In this document: in pieces, positions 54,210 to 62,788 of the stretch
Numbering within the stretch: the first letter of the stretch is position 1
Layout: each line of letters begins with the position of its first letter
DNA from: JACVRW01 sp035650215
GTDB lineage: Bacteria; Actinomycetota; Thermoleophilia; Solirubrobacterales; Thermoleophilaceae
Assembly: GCA_035650215.1 (NCBI GenBank)
Contig: DASRIC010000002.1
Coordinates: forward strand, 62,001 to 126,000
DNA length: 64,000 nt
Direction of reading: 5' to 3'
Notes under the pieces: model-generated
What the model saw: the letters and a program-made list of their open reading frames with translations, nothing else
Database searches by the model: none
Told to the model about the DNA's origin: nothing
Translations under genes and position numbers: made by a program

Positions 54210-54241
54210 ACCAATCCCATCAGGCCGCTCCGCCGTAGTAC
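54208..54241 (+). promoter_or_regulatory. ECF-type promoter of the secreted repeat protein
   Basis: GAACCAATCC (54208-54217), 16 bases, CGTAGTAC (54234-54241). The -35 block is identical to that at 52923, the -10 block differs at one position, and the spacing is equal. It overlaps the end of the anti-sigma gene and points at ATG 54254. Confidence 0.75.
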
Positions 54242-54253
54242 TTGCGACGCGGC

Positions 54254-55906
54254 ATGAGGATCTTGCGCTCAACTCTCGCCGGTGCCCTCCTCCTGATGGT
54301 TCTCGCTGTTCCCGCCGGCGCCCTGGCAAGCGCGCCGCAGACGTTCGGCTTCCACGGCGGCGGATACGACAACGCGAGTGCGATGACCGTCGACGCCACC
54401 GGCAACGTCTTCATCGGCGGGTCCGTCGACACCGCCGGGAGCCAGGCGACGTTCGCCGTCGTGAAGCTCGGCCCCGCGGGAACCGTGCTCTGGCGGCGCA
54501 CCTACAGCGGTTCCCTCGGCGGCTTCGGGGGGACTGCCTCCGCCGTGACCGTGGACGGCGCCGGCAACGTCTACGCGGCCGGCCACGTGGGCGACGGCGT
54601 GATCTTCAACAACAACCTCGACTACCTGGTGGTCAAGTTCGGGCCCGACGGCAGCGAGCGCTGGGCGCGGCGCTACAACGGCCCCGGTAACAACACCGAC
54701 CTCGCGCACCACGTGGCGGTCGATGGCGGCGGCAACGTCTACGTCAGCGGCTTCTCCTACGGGCAGGGCTACGACTGGGCGACACTGAAGCTCAGCCCCG
54801 CGGGTGCGGTCCTGTGGGAGCGCCGTCATAGCGGGCCGGGCTCGGGTGACGATCGCCCGGCGGACATGGCGCTCGCGCCGGGGGGCAACCTCGTGCTCAC
54901 GGGACAGACGATGAACACGGGCGACGGCATGACGGCGGACATCGAGACGCTGACCTACGACCCGCAGGGCGCCGTGGTAGGGCAGCGGCGCTGGACCGCG
55001 ACCGCGATCAGCCACGAACGCGCCCGGGACATGGACCTCGACGCCGCCGGACGGATCGCGATCACCGGCACGACTGCCGAGAACGCCAGCCCGTACGCCG
55101 TGCCCTTCCCGGTGACCCTGCGCTACACGGCCGCCGGCGAGCTCATCCAGACGATCGAGGGCGAAGGTGCGGGTGGTGACGCCGTCGACGTGGACGGGTC
55201 CGGCGCTGTTTTCCTCGCGGGCGCCCTCATCGGAACGCCGGCCGGCTCGGCAGTCGCCAAGTACGACGCCGGGGGCGCCCGGAGCTGGCTGACCCAGCTG
55301 GCGCTCGAGCCGAGCGACGCGCTCAGGGTGGTGGGCGTGGCGGCGGGTGCCGGCGGGTCCGCCACGGTTGCCGGCACGGTGGTTGACGTCTTCAATCACG
55401 ACGAGGACTACCTGACGATCCGCTACGGGGCCGACGGCCGCGAGCTGTGGCGCCACCGCTTCGAGGGAGCCGGCCAAGGTGGTGACCGTGCGGCGGCGCT
55501 GGCGGTGGACGGCGCGGACGCCGCCTGGGTCACGGGAACGTCCTGGGGCAACTACCTCTCGATCGGCGGCACGGCCGACGACATCGTGACTCTGAAGTTC
55601 GCCGCGGGCGCCGCGCCAGCGCTGCTCGCGCCGACCGAGCTCTCCGCCACGGGCGTCTCGGCCGGCGCGATCCAGCTGCGCTGGCGCGACAACGCGGGGA
55701 CCGAGACCGGCTTCGCGATCGAGCGCTGCCTCGGCGCGGGCTGCACGAACTTCGCCCAGGTCGCGAGCGTCGGCCGCGACGTGACCTCCCACGTGGACAC
55801 CGGCCTCGCGCGCAACACGCAGTACTCCTACCGGGTGCGGGCCACGGGAGCCGGCGGCAACTCGGCCTATTCGAACATCACGTCAGCCAAGACTCGCCGG
55901 CGCTGA
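54254..55906 (+). CDS. Secreted SBBP/beta-propeller repeat protein with C-terminal FN3 domain
   Basis: The 550-residue protein starts MRILRSTLAGALLLMVLAVP with a signal peptide ending ALASA. It contains about seven repeats of the form V(D)---G-VY--G-----DY-VVKF-P-G---W-RRY-G, such as AVTVDGAGNVYAAGHVGDGV followed by LDYLVVKFGPDGSERWARRY, an SBBP-like propeller. Residues ~460-550 form an FN3 domain (APTELSATGVSAGAIQLRWR, NTQYSYRVRATGAGGNSAYS). Role at the cell surface unknown. Its promoter matches that of the sigma factor at 52960. Its 3' end overlaps rlmN on the other strand by 24 bases. Confidence 0.87.
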   Translation: MRILRSTLAGALLLMVLAVPAGALASAPQTFGFHGGGYDNASAMTVDATGNVFIGGSVDTAGSQATFAVVKLGPAGTVLWRRTYSGSLGGFGGTASAVTVDGAGNVYAAGHVGDGVIFNNNLDYLVVKFGPDGSERWARRYNGPGNNTDLAHHVAVDGGGNVYVSGFSYGQGYDWATLKLSPAGAVLWERRHSGPGSGDDRPADMALAPGGNLVLTGQTMNTGDGMTADIETLTYDPQGAVVGQRRWTATAISHERARDMDLDAAGRIAITGTTAENASPYAVPFPVTLRYTAAGELIQTIEGEGAGGDAVDVDGSGAVFLAGALIGTPAGSAVAKYDAGGARSWLTQLALEPSDALRVVGVAAGAGGSATVAGTVVDVFNHDEDYLTIRYGADGRELWRHRFEGAGQGGDRAAALAVDGADAAWVTGTSWGNYLSIGGTADDIVTLKFAAGAAPALLAPTELSATGVSAGAIQLRWRDNAGTETGFAIERCLGAGCTNFAQVASVGRDVTSHVDTGLARNTQYSYRVRATGAGGNSAYSNITSAKTRRR

Positions 55907-56893
55907 GCGACCTTCCCGCGCAGCCAGCTGTCCGCAGGCGGCGTCGATGTCGCGCCCGCGCGTGAGCCGCACGGTGGCCCTGACGCCGCGTTCCTCGAGC
56001 GCGGCCCTGAAGGCGGCGATCGCCTCTCGGCTCGAGCCACGGTAGCCGGCGTCTGTCGGGTTGTAGGGGATCAGGTTGACCTTGAACGCGCGGCGCGGCT
56101 CGAGCAGCTCGGCGAGCGCGATCGCCTGCTCGTAACGGTCGTTCACGCCGCCCAGCATCAGGTACTCCACGAACACCTGCCGCCGGCGGCGCTCGTGCCA
56201 GCGCAGGCAAGCGTCGAGCACGTCGCGCAGGGGGTAGCGCTCGTTCACCGGCATGATCTGCGAGCGCAGCTCCTCGTCGGCGGCGTGGAGCGAGAGCGCC
56301 AGCCGGACGGGCGGGCCCTCCGCCGTCATTCGCTCGATCCCGGGGATCCAGCCCACGGTCGACACGCCGGTGTTCGAATGGGCGATGCCCACGTCCGGCA
56401 GCCGCTCGCAGGCCGCCAGCACGGCGTCGATGTTCATAAGCGGCTCGCCCATGCCCATGAACACGGCGTGGTTCACCGCCTCCTTGCGGCGAAAGTGGAG
56501 CGCCTGGTCGAGGATCTCGGACTCGCTCAGGTTGCGGCCGAACCGCATCTGGCCGGTGGCGCAGAACGTGCAGGTGAGCGGGCATCCGGACTGGCTCGAG
56601 ACGCATAGGGAGCGGCGCCCGTCGCGGTAGCGCATCAGCACCGCCTCGACCGGGCGCCCGTCGCGTGTCTCGAACAACGCCTTCTCCGTTCCGTCAGCGG
56701 CGAGCGCCTCGCGAACCGGCTCGAGCGACGAGAACGGCACGTCCGCCGCGAGCTCCTCGCGCAGCGCCACCGGCACGTTCGTCATCTCTCCGAACGAGGT
56801 GGCGCCACGTGCCGCCCACTCCCAGATCTGCCGCATGCGGAAGCCGGGCTCATCGCGAGCCGCGAGGCGTTCGTGTAAAAGCACGAGATCCAT
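55883..56893 (-). CDS. rlmN: 23S rRNA (adenine2503-C2)/tRNA methyltransferase
   Basis: The 336-residue radical SAM enzyme methylates A2503 of 23S rRNA and A37 of some tRNAs. The iron-sulfur cluster motif is C104, C108, C111 in SSQSGCPLTCTFCATGQMRF. Others are VFMGMGEPLMNIDAVLAACE, VSTVGWIPGIERM, LALSLHAADEELRSQIMPVN and the substrate Cys in RGRDIDAACGQLA. ATG 56893 matches the family N-terminus. Confidence 0.95.
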   Translation of the reverse strand: MDLVLLHERLAARDEPGFRMRQIWEWAARGATSFGEMTNVPVALREELAADVPFSSLEPVREALAADGTEKALFETRDGRPVEAVLMRYRDGRRSLCVSSQSGCPLTCTFCATGQMRFGRNLSESEILDQALHFRRKEAVNHAVFMGMGEPLMNIDAVLAACERLPDVGIAHSNTGVSTVGWIPGIERMTAEGPPVRLALSLHAADEELRSQIMPVNERYPLRDVLDACLRWHERRRRQVFVEYLMLGGVNDRYEQAIALAELLEPRRAFKVNLIPYNPTDAGYRGSSREAIAAFRAALEERGVRATVRLTRGRDIDAACGQLAAREGRSAPASLG

Positions 56894-56950
56894 CGGGAAG
56901 CTTGGTTCAAGAGTTGTGCGTCGGGCTCCGATGAATCCCGGACATCTGCC

Positions 56951-58204
56951 ATGTCCAGCAAGCGAGACACCGTGCCGGTCGCAGGCGATCTGTTCGACGC
57001 CGTGCTCGACGCTACCGCGTCGCCGATCGTGGTGGCCGATGCCGACGGTCAGCTGGTGCGCTGGAACCGGGTGTGCGAGCGCTTGACCGGCTACCGCGCA
57101 GACGAGCTCAGGGGCGAGAACGGGCTGCTGGCGCTCACGCCGGTCGACGAGCATCCGCTGGTGATCGGGATCCTGAAGCGGCTGATCGACGGCGAGTCGC
57201 CCGTGGTGGCCGAGCTTCACTGGCGCACGCGCTCGGGCGACATGCGGCTGATCAGGTGGTCCACCACGGGCCTCACCGGGCCTGACGGGCGCGTGACGCA
57301 CGTGGTGAGCAACGGCACGGACGTGACGGAGGAGGAGCGCGAGGCGACCGGGCGCGCGGCGGCCGAGGAGCGGCTCTCGCTCGCGTTCGACAGCGCTCCG
57401 ATCGGCATGGCCCTCTCCGGCGCCGACGGCCGCTTCGTGCGCGTGAACCGCGTGCTCTGCGAGATGACGGGCTACAGCGAGGCCGAGCTGCTCCAGCGCT
57501 CGTTCGCCGAGCTCGCCCACCCCGAGGAGGCCGACAGCACGCAGATCGAGCGGCGCTTCGCGCGCGCCGACGGGGCCGAGCTGTGGGTGGAGGTCCATAC
57601 CTCTGACGTGCCCGGGCCGGACGACGCCTCGCTCGGCGTGCTCGGTCAGATCGTGGACGTGACGGGGCGCCGTCAGCTCGAGAACCGGCTGCGCCACCTG
57701 GCCGACCACGACTCGCTCACCGGGCTGATCAACCGCCGCCGCTTCGAGGAGGAGCTCGAGCGGCACGTGTCGCACGGGCGCCGCTACGGCATGGACGGAG
57801 CGCTGCTGGTCCTCGACCTCGACGGCTTCAAGGACGTGAACGACCAGTACGGCCATCGCGCGGGCGACCGCGTGCTGGCGGGCGTGGCCGCGGTCCTGCG
57901 GAACCGCCTGCGCGCGACCGACGTCGTGGCGCGCTTCGGGGGCGACGAGTTCGCGGTGCTGCTCCCGCACGCCCAGGCGCCCGAGGCCGAGAAGGTGGTC
58001 AAGACGATCGCGGAGGCGATCGCCACCGAGGTCACCGTTCCCGGGGGGCACCTCTCCGCGAGCGTGGGCTTCGCGCTGTTCGAGGAGGGGGTGCTCTCGC
58101 CGGACGACGTGCTGAGCGCGGCGGACGCCGCCATGTACGCAAAGAAGGGCGGCGGGCGTCCGGGAGGCGGCGGGGGCGGGCGTCACCTGCGCCCGGTCGA
58201 CTGA
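56951..58204 (+). CDS. PAS-PAS-GGDEF diguanylate cyclase
   Basis: The 417-residue protein has two PAS domains (residues ~10-135 with SPIVVADADGQLVRWNRVCE, and ~140-255 with APIGMALSGADGRFVRVNRV) and a GGDEF domain (ADHDSLTGLINRRRFEEELE, VLDLDGFKDVNDQYGHRAGD). The active motif ARFGGDEFAVLLPHA is intact, so c-di-GMP synthesis is expected. No membrane spans: it is cytoplasmic and senses through PAS. The C-terminus ends in a Gly-rich tail. Confidence 0.9.
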   Translation: MSSKRDTVPVAGDLFDAVLDATASPIVVADADGQLVRWNRVCERLTGYRADELRGENGLLALTPVDEHPLVIGILKRLIDGESPVVAELHWRTRSGDMRLIRWSTTGLTGPDGRVTHVVSNGTDVTEEEREATGRAAAEERLSLAFDSAPIGMALSGADGRFVRVNRVLCEMTGYSEAELLQRSFAELAHPEEADSTQIERRFARADGAELWVEVHTSDVPGPDDASLGVLGQIVDVTGRRQLENRLRHLADHDSLTGLINRRRFEEELERHVSHGRRYGMDGALLVLDLDGFKDVNDQYGHRAGDRVLAGVAAVLRNRLRATDVVARFGGDEFAVLLPHAQAPEAEKVVKTIAEAIATEVTVPGGHLSASVGFALFEEGVLSPDDVLSAADAAMYAKKGGGRPGGGGGGRHLRPVD

Positions 58205-58252
58205 CCGGACACGGTCGCGGCGCCAGGGCCGGTCCCTGCGAGTCTGCAGGAC

Positions 58253-58987
58253 GTGCGCCTCGCCAAGTTCCTCGCCCACGCAGGGGTGGCCTCGCGCCGC
58301 GCGGCGGAGACCCTGGTTGCGGAAGGGCGCGTCAGCGTGGCGGGCGAGGTGGTGCGCGATCCGGCCCGGGACGTCGACGAATCGAGCGGCGTGGCGGTGG
58401 ACGGCCGGGCGGTCACGCCCGAGGAGCGCGTGGTCTACGCCGTGAACAAGCCCGCCGGGGTGGTGTCCACGGCGCGCGACACGCACGGGCGTCCGACCGT
58501 CGTCGAGCTCGTGCGCTCGCGCCGCCGCCTCTACCCGGTCGGCCGGCTCGACGCGGAGACGACCGGCCTGATCCTCCTGACGAACGACGGCGAGCTGGCC
58601 GAGTTGCTCACCCACCCGCGCTACGGCGTGGGCAAGGTCTACCGGGTGCGCGTGCGGCCCGCCAGGCTCTCGCCGCACGCGCTCGCGGCGCTGCGCGGCG
58701 GCGTGGAGCTGGACGACGGCCGCACGGCGCCGGCTCGCGCGCGCCAGCTGCGGCCCGGGCTGATCGAGATCACGCTGCGCGAGGGTCGCAAGCGCCAGGT
58801 GCGGCGGATGCTCGAGGCCGTGGGCCATCAGGTGGTCGAGCTGGAGCGGGTGGCGTTCGGCCCGCTGGGGCTGCGCGGGCTCGAGCCCGGCAAGAGCCGC
58901 CGCCTGTCGGCGGCTGAGGTCGAGCGCCTACGGCGGGCCGCCGCCCCGCGCGCCCCGCGGCGCGGCCGGACAGCGCGGCGCGGCTGA
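58253..58987 (+). CDS. rRNA pseudouridine synthase, RsuA/RluB family
   Basis: The 244-residue enzyme has an N-terminal S4 domain (RLAKFLAHAGVASRRAAETL, VAEGRVSVAGEVV) and a catalytic domain with the Asp in PVGRLDAETTGLILLTNDGE, then GKVYRVRVRPARL and REGRKRQVRRMLEAVGHQVV. RluB (23S U2605) is the likelier identity, since actinobacteria carry it next to scpAB. GTG start. A basic RRGR tail ends the protein. Confidence 0.9.
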   Translation: MRLAKFLAHAGVASRRAAETLVAEGRVSVAGEVVRDPARDVDESSGVAVDGRAVTPEERVVYAVNKPAGVVSTARDTHGRPTVVELVRSRRRLYPVGRLDAETTGLILLTNDGELAELLTHPRYGVGKVYRVRVRPARLSPHALAALRGGVELDDGRTAPARARQLRPGLIEITLREGRKRQVRRMLEAVGHQVVELERVAFGPLGLRGLEPGKSRRLSAAEVERLRRAAAPRAPRRGRTARRG

Positions 58988-59001
58988 CACAATCACCCGC
59001 C

Positions 59002-59367
59002 GTGAAGCTGCGAGCGCTGCGAGGCGCGATCACCGTGAAGGACAACGACGCCGTGGAGATCCTGGCGGCCACCGAGGAGCTCGTGCTCGAGCTGATGGAC
59101 CGCAACGCGCTCGCGCCGGAGCAGATGGTGAGCTGCATCTTCACGCTCACGGACGACCTCGACGCCGAGTTCCCCGCGGTGGCCGCACGCCGGCTCGGGC
59201 TGAGCGCCGTGCCACTGCTCTGCGCGCGCGAGGTGGCCGTGCCGGGCGCGCTGCCGCGCGTGATCCGGGTGCTGCTTCACTGCTATGCGGAACCGGACAC
59301 GGAGCCTCGCCACGTGTACCTGCGCGAGGCGGTCACGCTCCGCCGTGATCTGGAGGGAGCGCAGTAG
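59002..59367 (+). CDS. aroH: Chorismate mutase, AroH type
   Basis: The 121-residue trimeric chorismate mutase converts chorismate to prephenate for Phe and Tyr. Motifs are LRALRGAITVKDNDAVEILA, ELVLELMDRNALAPEQMVSC, IFTLTDDLDAEFPAVAARRL and PRVIRVLLHCYAEP with the active-site Arg. GTG start; its TAG overlaps the GTG of the aminotransferase gene (TAGTG). Confidence 0.93.
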   Translation: MKLRALRGAITVKDNDAVEILAATEELVLELMDRNALAPEQMVSCIFTLTDDLDAEFPAVAARRLGLSAVPLLCAREVAVPGALPRVIRVLLHCYAEPDTEPRHVYLREAVTLRRDLEGAQ

Positions 59368-60443
59368 TGCCAGGAATCGAGTTCAACCGCCGCGTCGATG
59401 ACATCCCGCTGTACCCGGCGGCGTCGACCTACGCCTTCGACGGCGAGCTGGTCAAGCTGGCCTCCAACGAGACGCCGTTCGCTCCCCACCCGCAGGTGCT
59501 CGAGGCGATCGAGGCAGAGCTGCGCACCCTGCACCGGTATCCCGACCCGACCAAGGGGAAGCTGCGCAGCCGCATCTCGGAGCGCACCGGTGTGCCCGCC
59601 GGCCGGGTGGCCGTGGGCAACGGCTCCTGCGAGCTGCTGCTGGCCGCCGGCGAGGCGATGCTCGAGCCGGGCGCGGAGGTGGTCTACGCCTGGCCGTCGT
59701 TCTCGATCTACCCGCACATGGCGGCGATGGCGGGCGCGCGCGCCGTCACGGTGCCGCTGAACGACGCGGGCGAGCACGACCTCGAGGCGATGGCGAGCGA
59801 GGTCACGGCCGCCACACGCATCGTGATCGTTTGCAACCCGAACAACCCGAGCGCCACGGCGCTGCCGCCCGACGCCATCGGCGCCTTCGTCGCGGAGCTG
59901 CCGCGCAACGTGGCGGTGATCCTCGACGAGGCATACGTGGAGTTCTCGGCGCTCCAGGATCCCGACGAGTCGCTCGACCTGCTCGGGCGCCATCCCAACC
60001 TCGTGCTGCTGCGCACCTTCTCGAAGGTCTACGGGCTGTGTGGCCTGCGTGTGGGCTACTCGCTCGGCTCCGAGCGATTCCGGCTGGCCGTGGACCGCGT
60101 GCGCCAGCCGTTCTCGGTCAACGCGCTCGCCCAGGCGGCCGCCGTGGAGGCGCTCGGACACGTGGACGAGCTCGAGCGTCGCGTCGAGCAGACGGCGATC
60201 GAGCGCGTGCACGTGGAGTCGGAGCTCGAGGAGCGCGGGCTCGTGACCACAGACAGCCAGGCCAACTTCTCCTGGGTCTCGCTCGGCGAGCGCGACGAGG
60301 ACGCCGTGGTTAACGGCCTCGCTCAGCGCGGCGTCATCGTGCGCGCCGGCGGCGCGCTCGGCCAGGAGGGCTGGATGCGCGTGACCTACGGCACGCGCCA
60401 CGAGAACGACCGCTTCCTCCAGGTGCTCGACGAGCTGCTGTGA
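59367..60443 (+). CDS. hisC: Histidinol-phosphate/aromatic aminotransferase
   Basis: The 358-residue PLP fold-type I enzyme contains KLASNETPFAPHPQVLEAI, VAVGNGSCELLLAAGEAM, VCNPNNPSATALPPDAIGAF and the PLP lysine in RTFSKVYGLCGLRVGYSLGS. Sequence type is HisC, but its place between chorismate mutase and aroF/tyrA suggests it may transaminate phenylpyruvate or hydroxyphenylpyruvate. The symbol follows sequence type only. Confidence 0.85.
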   Translation: MPGIEFNRRVDDIPLYPAASTYAFDGELVKLASNETPFAPHPQVLEAIEAELRTLHRYPDPTKGKLRSRISERTGVPAGRVAVGNGSCELLLAAGEAMLEPGAEVVYAWPSFSIYPHMAAMAGARAVTVPLNDAGEHDLEAMASEVTAATRIVIVCNPNNPSATALPPDAIGAFVAELPRNVAVILDEAYVEFSALQDPDESLDLLGRHPNLVLLRTFSKVYGLCGLRVGYSLGSERFRLAVDRVRQPFSVNALAQAAAVEALGHVDELERRVEQTAIERVHVESELEERGLVTTDSQANFSWVSLGERDEDAVVNGLAQRGVIVRAGGALGQEGWMRVTYGTRHENDRFLQVLDELL

Positions 60444-60471
60444 GCGCCGGGGCGTGCTACAACTAGTCGCG

Positions 60472-60591
60472 ATGTCCCGCCTGGCCACGCCGACTCGCAG
60501 CTCCCTCGCGTCTCGGCGCGCCCGTGCCGTCTTGGGCAAGCACCCGGCTTGGCCGGGTGCGCACCGTCTCGCCTACTGGCGATTTAGCTAG
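60472..60591 (+). CDS. Aromatic amino acid leader peptide
   Basis: An ATG at 60472 opens a 39-codon frame beginning MSRLATPTRSS and ending AHRLAYWRFS, stop at 60591. The end puts Tyr, Trp, Arg, Phe and Ser in a row (codons TAC TGG CGA TTT AGC), and another Trp lies at codon 27. Such clusters of pathway end-products are the mark of ribosome-mediated attenuation. The next gene is aroF, the entry enzyme for all three. Hairpins follow on both sides. Confidence 0.75.
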   Translation: MSRLATPTRSSLASRRARAVLGKHPAWPGAHRLAYWRFS

Positions 60592-60654
60592 GCGTCCGGC
60601 CGCGGCCGCCGCATGGCCGCCACCGCGAGAACTCCCTTCGCCCCGCCGGACGCC
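60540..60654 (+). promoter_or_regulatory. Attenuator structures ahead of aroF
   Basis: Two perfect stems: GCACCCGGC (60540-60548) with GCCGGGTGC (60552-60560) inside the leader frame, and GGCGTCCGGC (60591-60600) with GCCGGACGCC (60645-60654) starting at the leader stop codon. An inner GCGGCC/GGCCGC stem (60602-60607 with 60615-60620) lies within the second. Stalling at the YWRF codons would hold the ribosome on 60574-60588 and change which stem forms. Confidence 0.6.
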
Positions 60655-60701
60655 GCTCCGCAATCGCCATACCGACCAACTTTGAGAGGCTGTAGGGACA
60701 G

Positions 60702-61727
60702 ATGATGATCGTGATGAAAGAGGGGGCCACCCGGTCGCAGATCGACTCGGTGGTGAAGCGGGTCGAGTCCGTGGGCGCGCACGCCCACGTCTCCGAGGGC
60801 GAGCTCGTGACCGTGATCGGCGCGATCGGCGACCGCGAGCACGTGGCCAACCTCGGCCTCGAGGGTGCTCCCGGGGTCGACCACCTGGTGCCGATACTCA
60901 GGCCGTACAAGCTCGCCTCGCTCGAGTACAAACGCGGCGAGCGCACCGTCGTCGAGGTAGACGGGCGCAAGATCGGCGGCGAGCACTTCGCCACGATCGC
61001 CGGACCGTGCACCGTGGAGTCGCGCGAGGTGATGCTCGACGCGGCCCGCATGGTCAAGGACGCCGGGGCGCAGATGCTCCGCGGCGGCGCCTACAAGCCG
61101 CGCACCTCGCCGTACTCGTTCCAGGGCCTCGGCGAGGCCGGCCTGCCGCTGCTGGCGGAGGCCAGGGCCGAGACCGGCTTGCCGATCGTGACCGAGCTGC
61201 TCGACGTGCGCGACCTCGACGCCGTGCTCGAGGTGGCCGACGTGGTGCAGCTCGGCGCGCGCAACATGCAGAACTACACGCTGCTCACCGAGGTCGGCCG
61301 GGCGGGCAAGCCCGTCTTGCTGAAGCGCGGCCTGTCGGCCACGCTCGAGGAGCTCCTGATGGCCGCCGAGTACGTACTCAAGGAGGGCAACGAGAACGTG
61401 CTCCTCTGCGAGCGCGGGATCCGCACCTACGAGCCCAGCTACCGCTTCACACTCGACCTGATGGCCGTGCCGGTGCTGCGCGAGCTCACGCACCTGCCGA
61501 TCGTGGTGGACCCGAGCCACGCGGCGGGCAAGCGCTCGCTCGTGGAGCCGCTGTCCCTCGCCGCGGCCGCGGCGGGGGCCGACGGGGTGATCGTCGAGGT
61601 GCACCCGTGTCCCGAGGAGGCCGTCTGCGACGGGCCGCAGGCCCTCTACGCCGACGCGTTCGCCGACTACCTGCGCAAGCTCGAGGCGGCGGCTGAGCTG
61701 GCGGGCAAGACCTTCTCGACGGTGTGA
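60702..61727 (+). CDS. aroF: 3-deoxy-7-phosphoheptulonate synthase (DAHP synthase, type I-beta)
   Basis: The 341-residue enzyme condenses PEP and erythrose 4-phosphate, the first step of the shikimate pathway. An N-terminal ferredoxin-like (ACT-like) domain (MMIVMKEGATRSQIDSVVKR) allows feedback inhibition. The catalytic part has FATIAGPCTVESREVMLDAA, MLRGGAYKPRTSPYSFQGLG, VQLGARNMQNYTLLTEVGRA, LLKRGLSATLEELLMAAEYV and LPIVVDPSHAAGKRSLVEPL. AGGGA lies just before the ATG. Regulated in addition by the leader upstream. Confidence 0.95.
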   Translation: MMIVMKEGATRSQIDSVVKRVESVGAHAHVSEGELVTVIGAIGDREHVANLGLEGAPGVDHLVPILRPYKLASLEYKRGERTVVEVDGRKIGGEHFATIAGPCTVESREVMLDAARMVKDAGAQMLRGGAYKPRTSPYSFQGLGEAGLPLLAEARAETGLPIVTELLDVRDLDAVLEVADVVQLGARNMQNYTLLTEVGRAGKPVLLKRGLSATLEELLMAAEYVLKEGNENVLLCERGIRTYEPSYRFTLDLMAVPVLRELTHLPIVVDPSHAAGKRSLVEPLSLAAAAAGADGVIVEVHPCPEEAVCDGPQALYADAFADYLRKLEAAAELAGKTFSTV

Positions 61728-62788
61728 GGATCGCCGTCCTCGGCGTGGGCCTGGTCGGCGGCTCGATCGGGCTGGCCGCGAAGGAGTGCGTCGCGGACGT
61801 CGAGGTGGTGGGCCACGGGCGCTCGCGCGACGGGCTCGAGCGAGCGCTCGCCCTGGGGGCGATCGACCAGCCCGCGGACTCGCTGGCGGAGGCGCTCGCT
61901 GGCGCCGAGCTCTGCTTCGCCTGCGCTCCCGTCGGGGCGCTGCCGGAGCTCGTCCAGGCGGCGCTCGCCGCCGCCGAGCCGGGCTGCCTGGTCACCGACG
62001 TGGGCTCCACCAAGGGCGACCTCGCTCGGGCCGTCGGCGACTCCCGCTTCGTCGGCGGCCACCCGATCGCGGGCGCGGAGACCGCCGGCGTCGAGCACGC
62101 CCGCGCCGACCTGTTCCAGGGGGCGGTCTGGTACCTCACGCCGCACGAGCAGTCACAGGGCCTGCTCTACGAGCGCCTGCACCGCTTCCTGATCGACATC
62201 GGCGCGCGGCCGGTGGCGGTCGACCCGGACACGCACGACCGGCTCGTGGCCGTGTTCAGCCACCTGCCGCACGTGCTCGCCAACGTGCTGGCCTCGCAGG
62301 CCGCCGAGCGGCTGGCCGACCACGGCGAGGCGCTCCGCCAGGTAGGCCCGAGCTTCCGCGACATGACCCGCGTTGCGGGCTCCAATACGGCCATGTGGAG
62401 CGACATCTATCGGGCCAACCGGGCGGCGATCGTGACGGAGATCCGGCGCTTCCGCGCCGAGCTCGAGCGGGTCGAGGAGCTGCTCGAGGGCGGCGACACC
62501 GCCGGCTGGAACGACCGCGCGCGCCGCGACCGCCGCACCCTGGTCGAGGCCGCGCTCTCCGGCGGGGAGGTGCACGAGCTGCAGCTCACGGTGCCGAACC
62601 GCCCGGGTATCGTCGCCCAGGTGGCCCTCGAGCTCGGGCGGGCGGGCGTGAACATCGTGGACATGGCACTCGCGCCGGCAGCCGACATGCGCTCGGGGGC
62701 GATGACACTCTGGATCGCGGGCGACGAGGAGGCGGCCCGCGCCCGCGAGCTGATCGACGGGCTCGGCTTCCCGGTCGGCGAAGAGTGA
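61724..62788 (+). CDS. tyrA: Prephenate dehydrogenase with ACT domain
   Basis: The 354-residue NAD enzyme converts prephenate to 4-hydroxyphenylpyruvate for Tyr. Motifs are RIAVLGVGLVGGSIGLAAKE, VTDVGSTKGDLARAV, FVGGHPIAGAETAGVEHARA and AVFSHLPHVLANVLASQAAE. The C-terminal ACT domain (HELQLTVPNRPGIVAQVALE, LGRAGVNIVDMAL) suggests feedback by tyrosine. GTG start overlapping aroF (GTGA). Confidence 0.94.
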   Translation: MRIAVLGVGLVGGSIGLAAKECVADVEVVGHGRSRDGLERALALGAIDQPADSLAEALAGAELCFACAPVGALPELVQAALAAAEPGCLVTDVGSTKGDLARAVGDSRFVGGHPIAGAETAGVEHARADLFQGAVWYLTPHEQSQGLLYERLHRFLIDIGARPVAVDPDTHDRLVAVFSHLPHVLANVLASQAAERLADHGEALRQVGPSFRDMTRVAGSNTAMWSDIYRANRAAIVTEIRRFRAELERVEELLEGGDTAGWNDRARRDRRTLVEAALSGGEVHELQLTVPNRPGIVAQVALELGRAGVNIVDMALAPAADMRSGAMTLWIAGDEEAARARELIDGLGFPVGEE

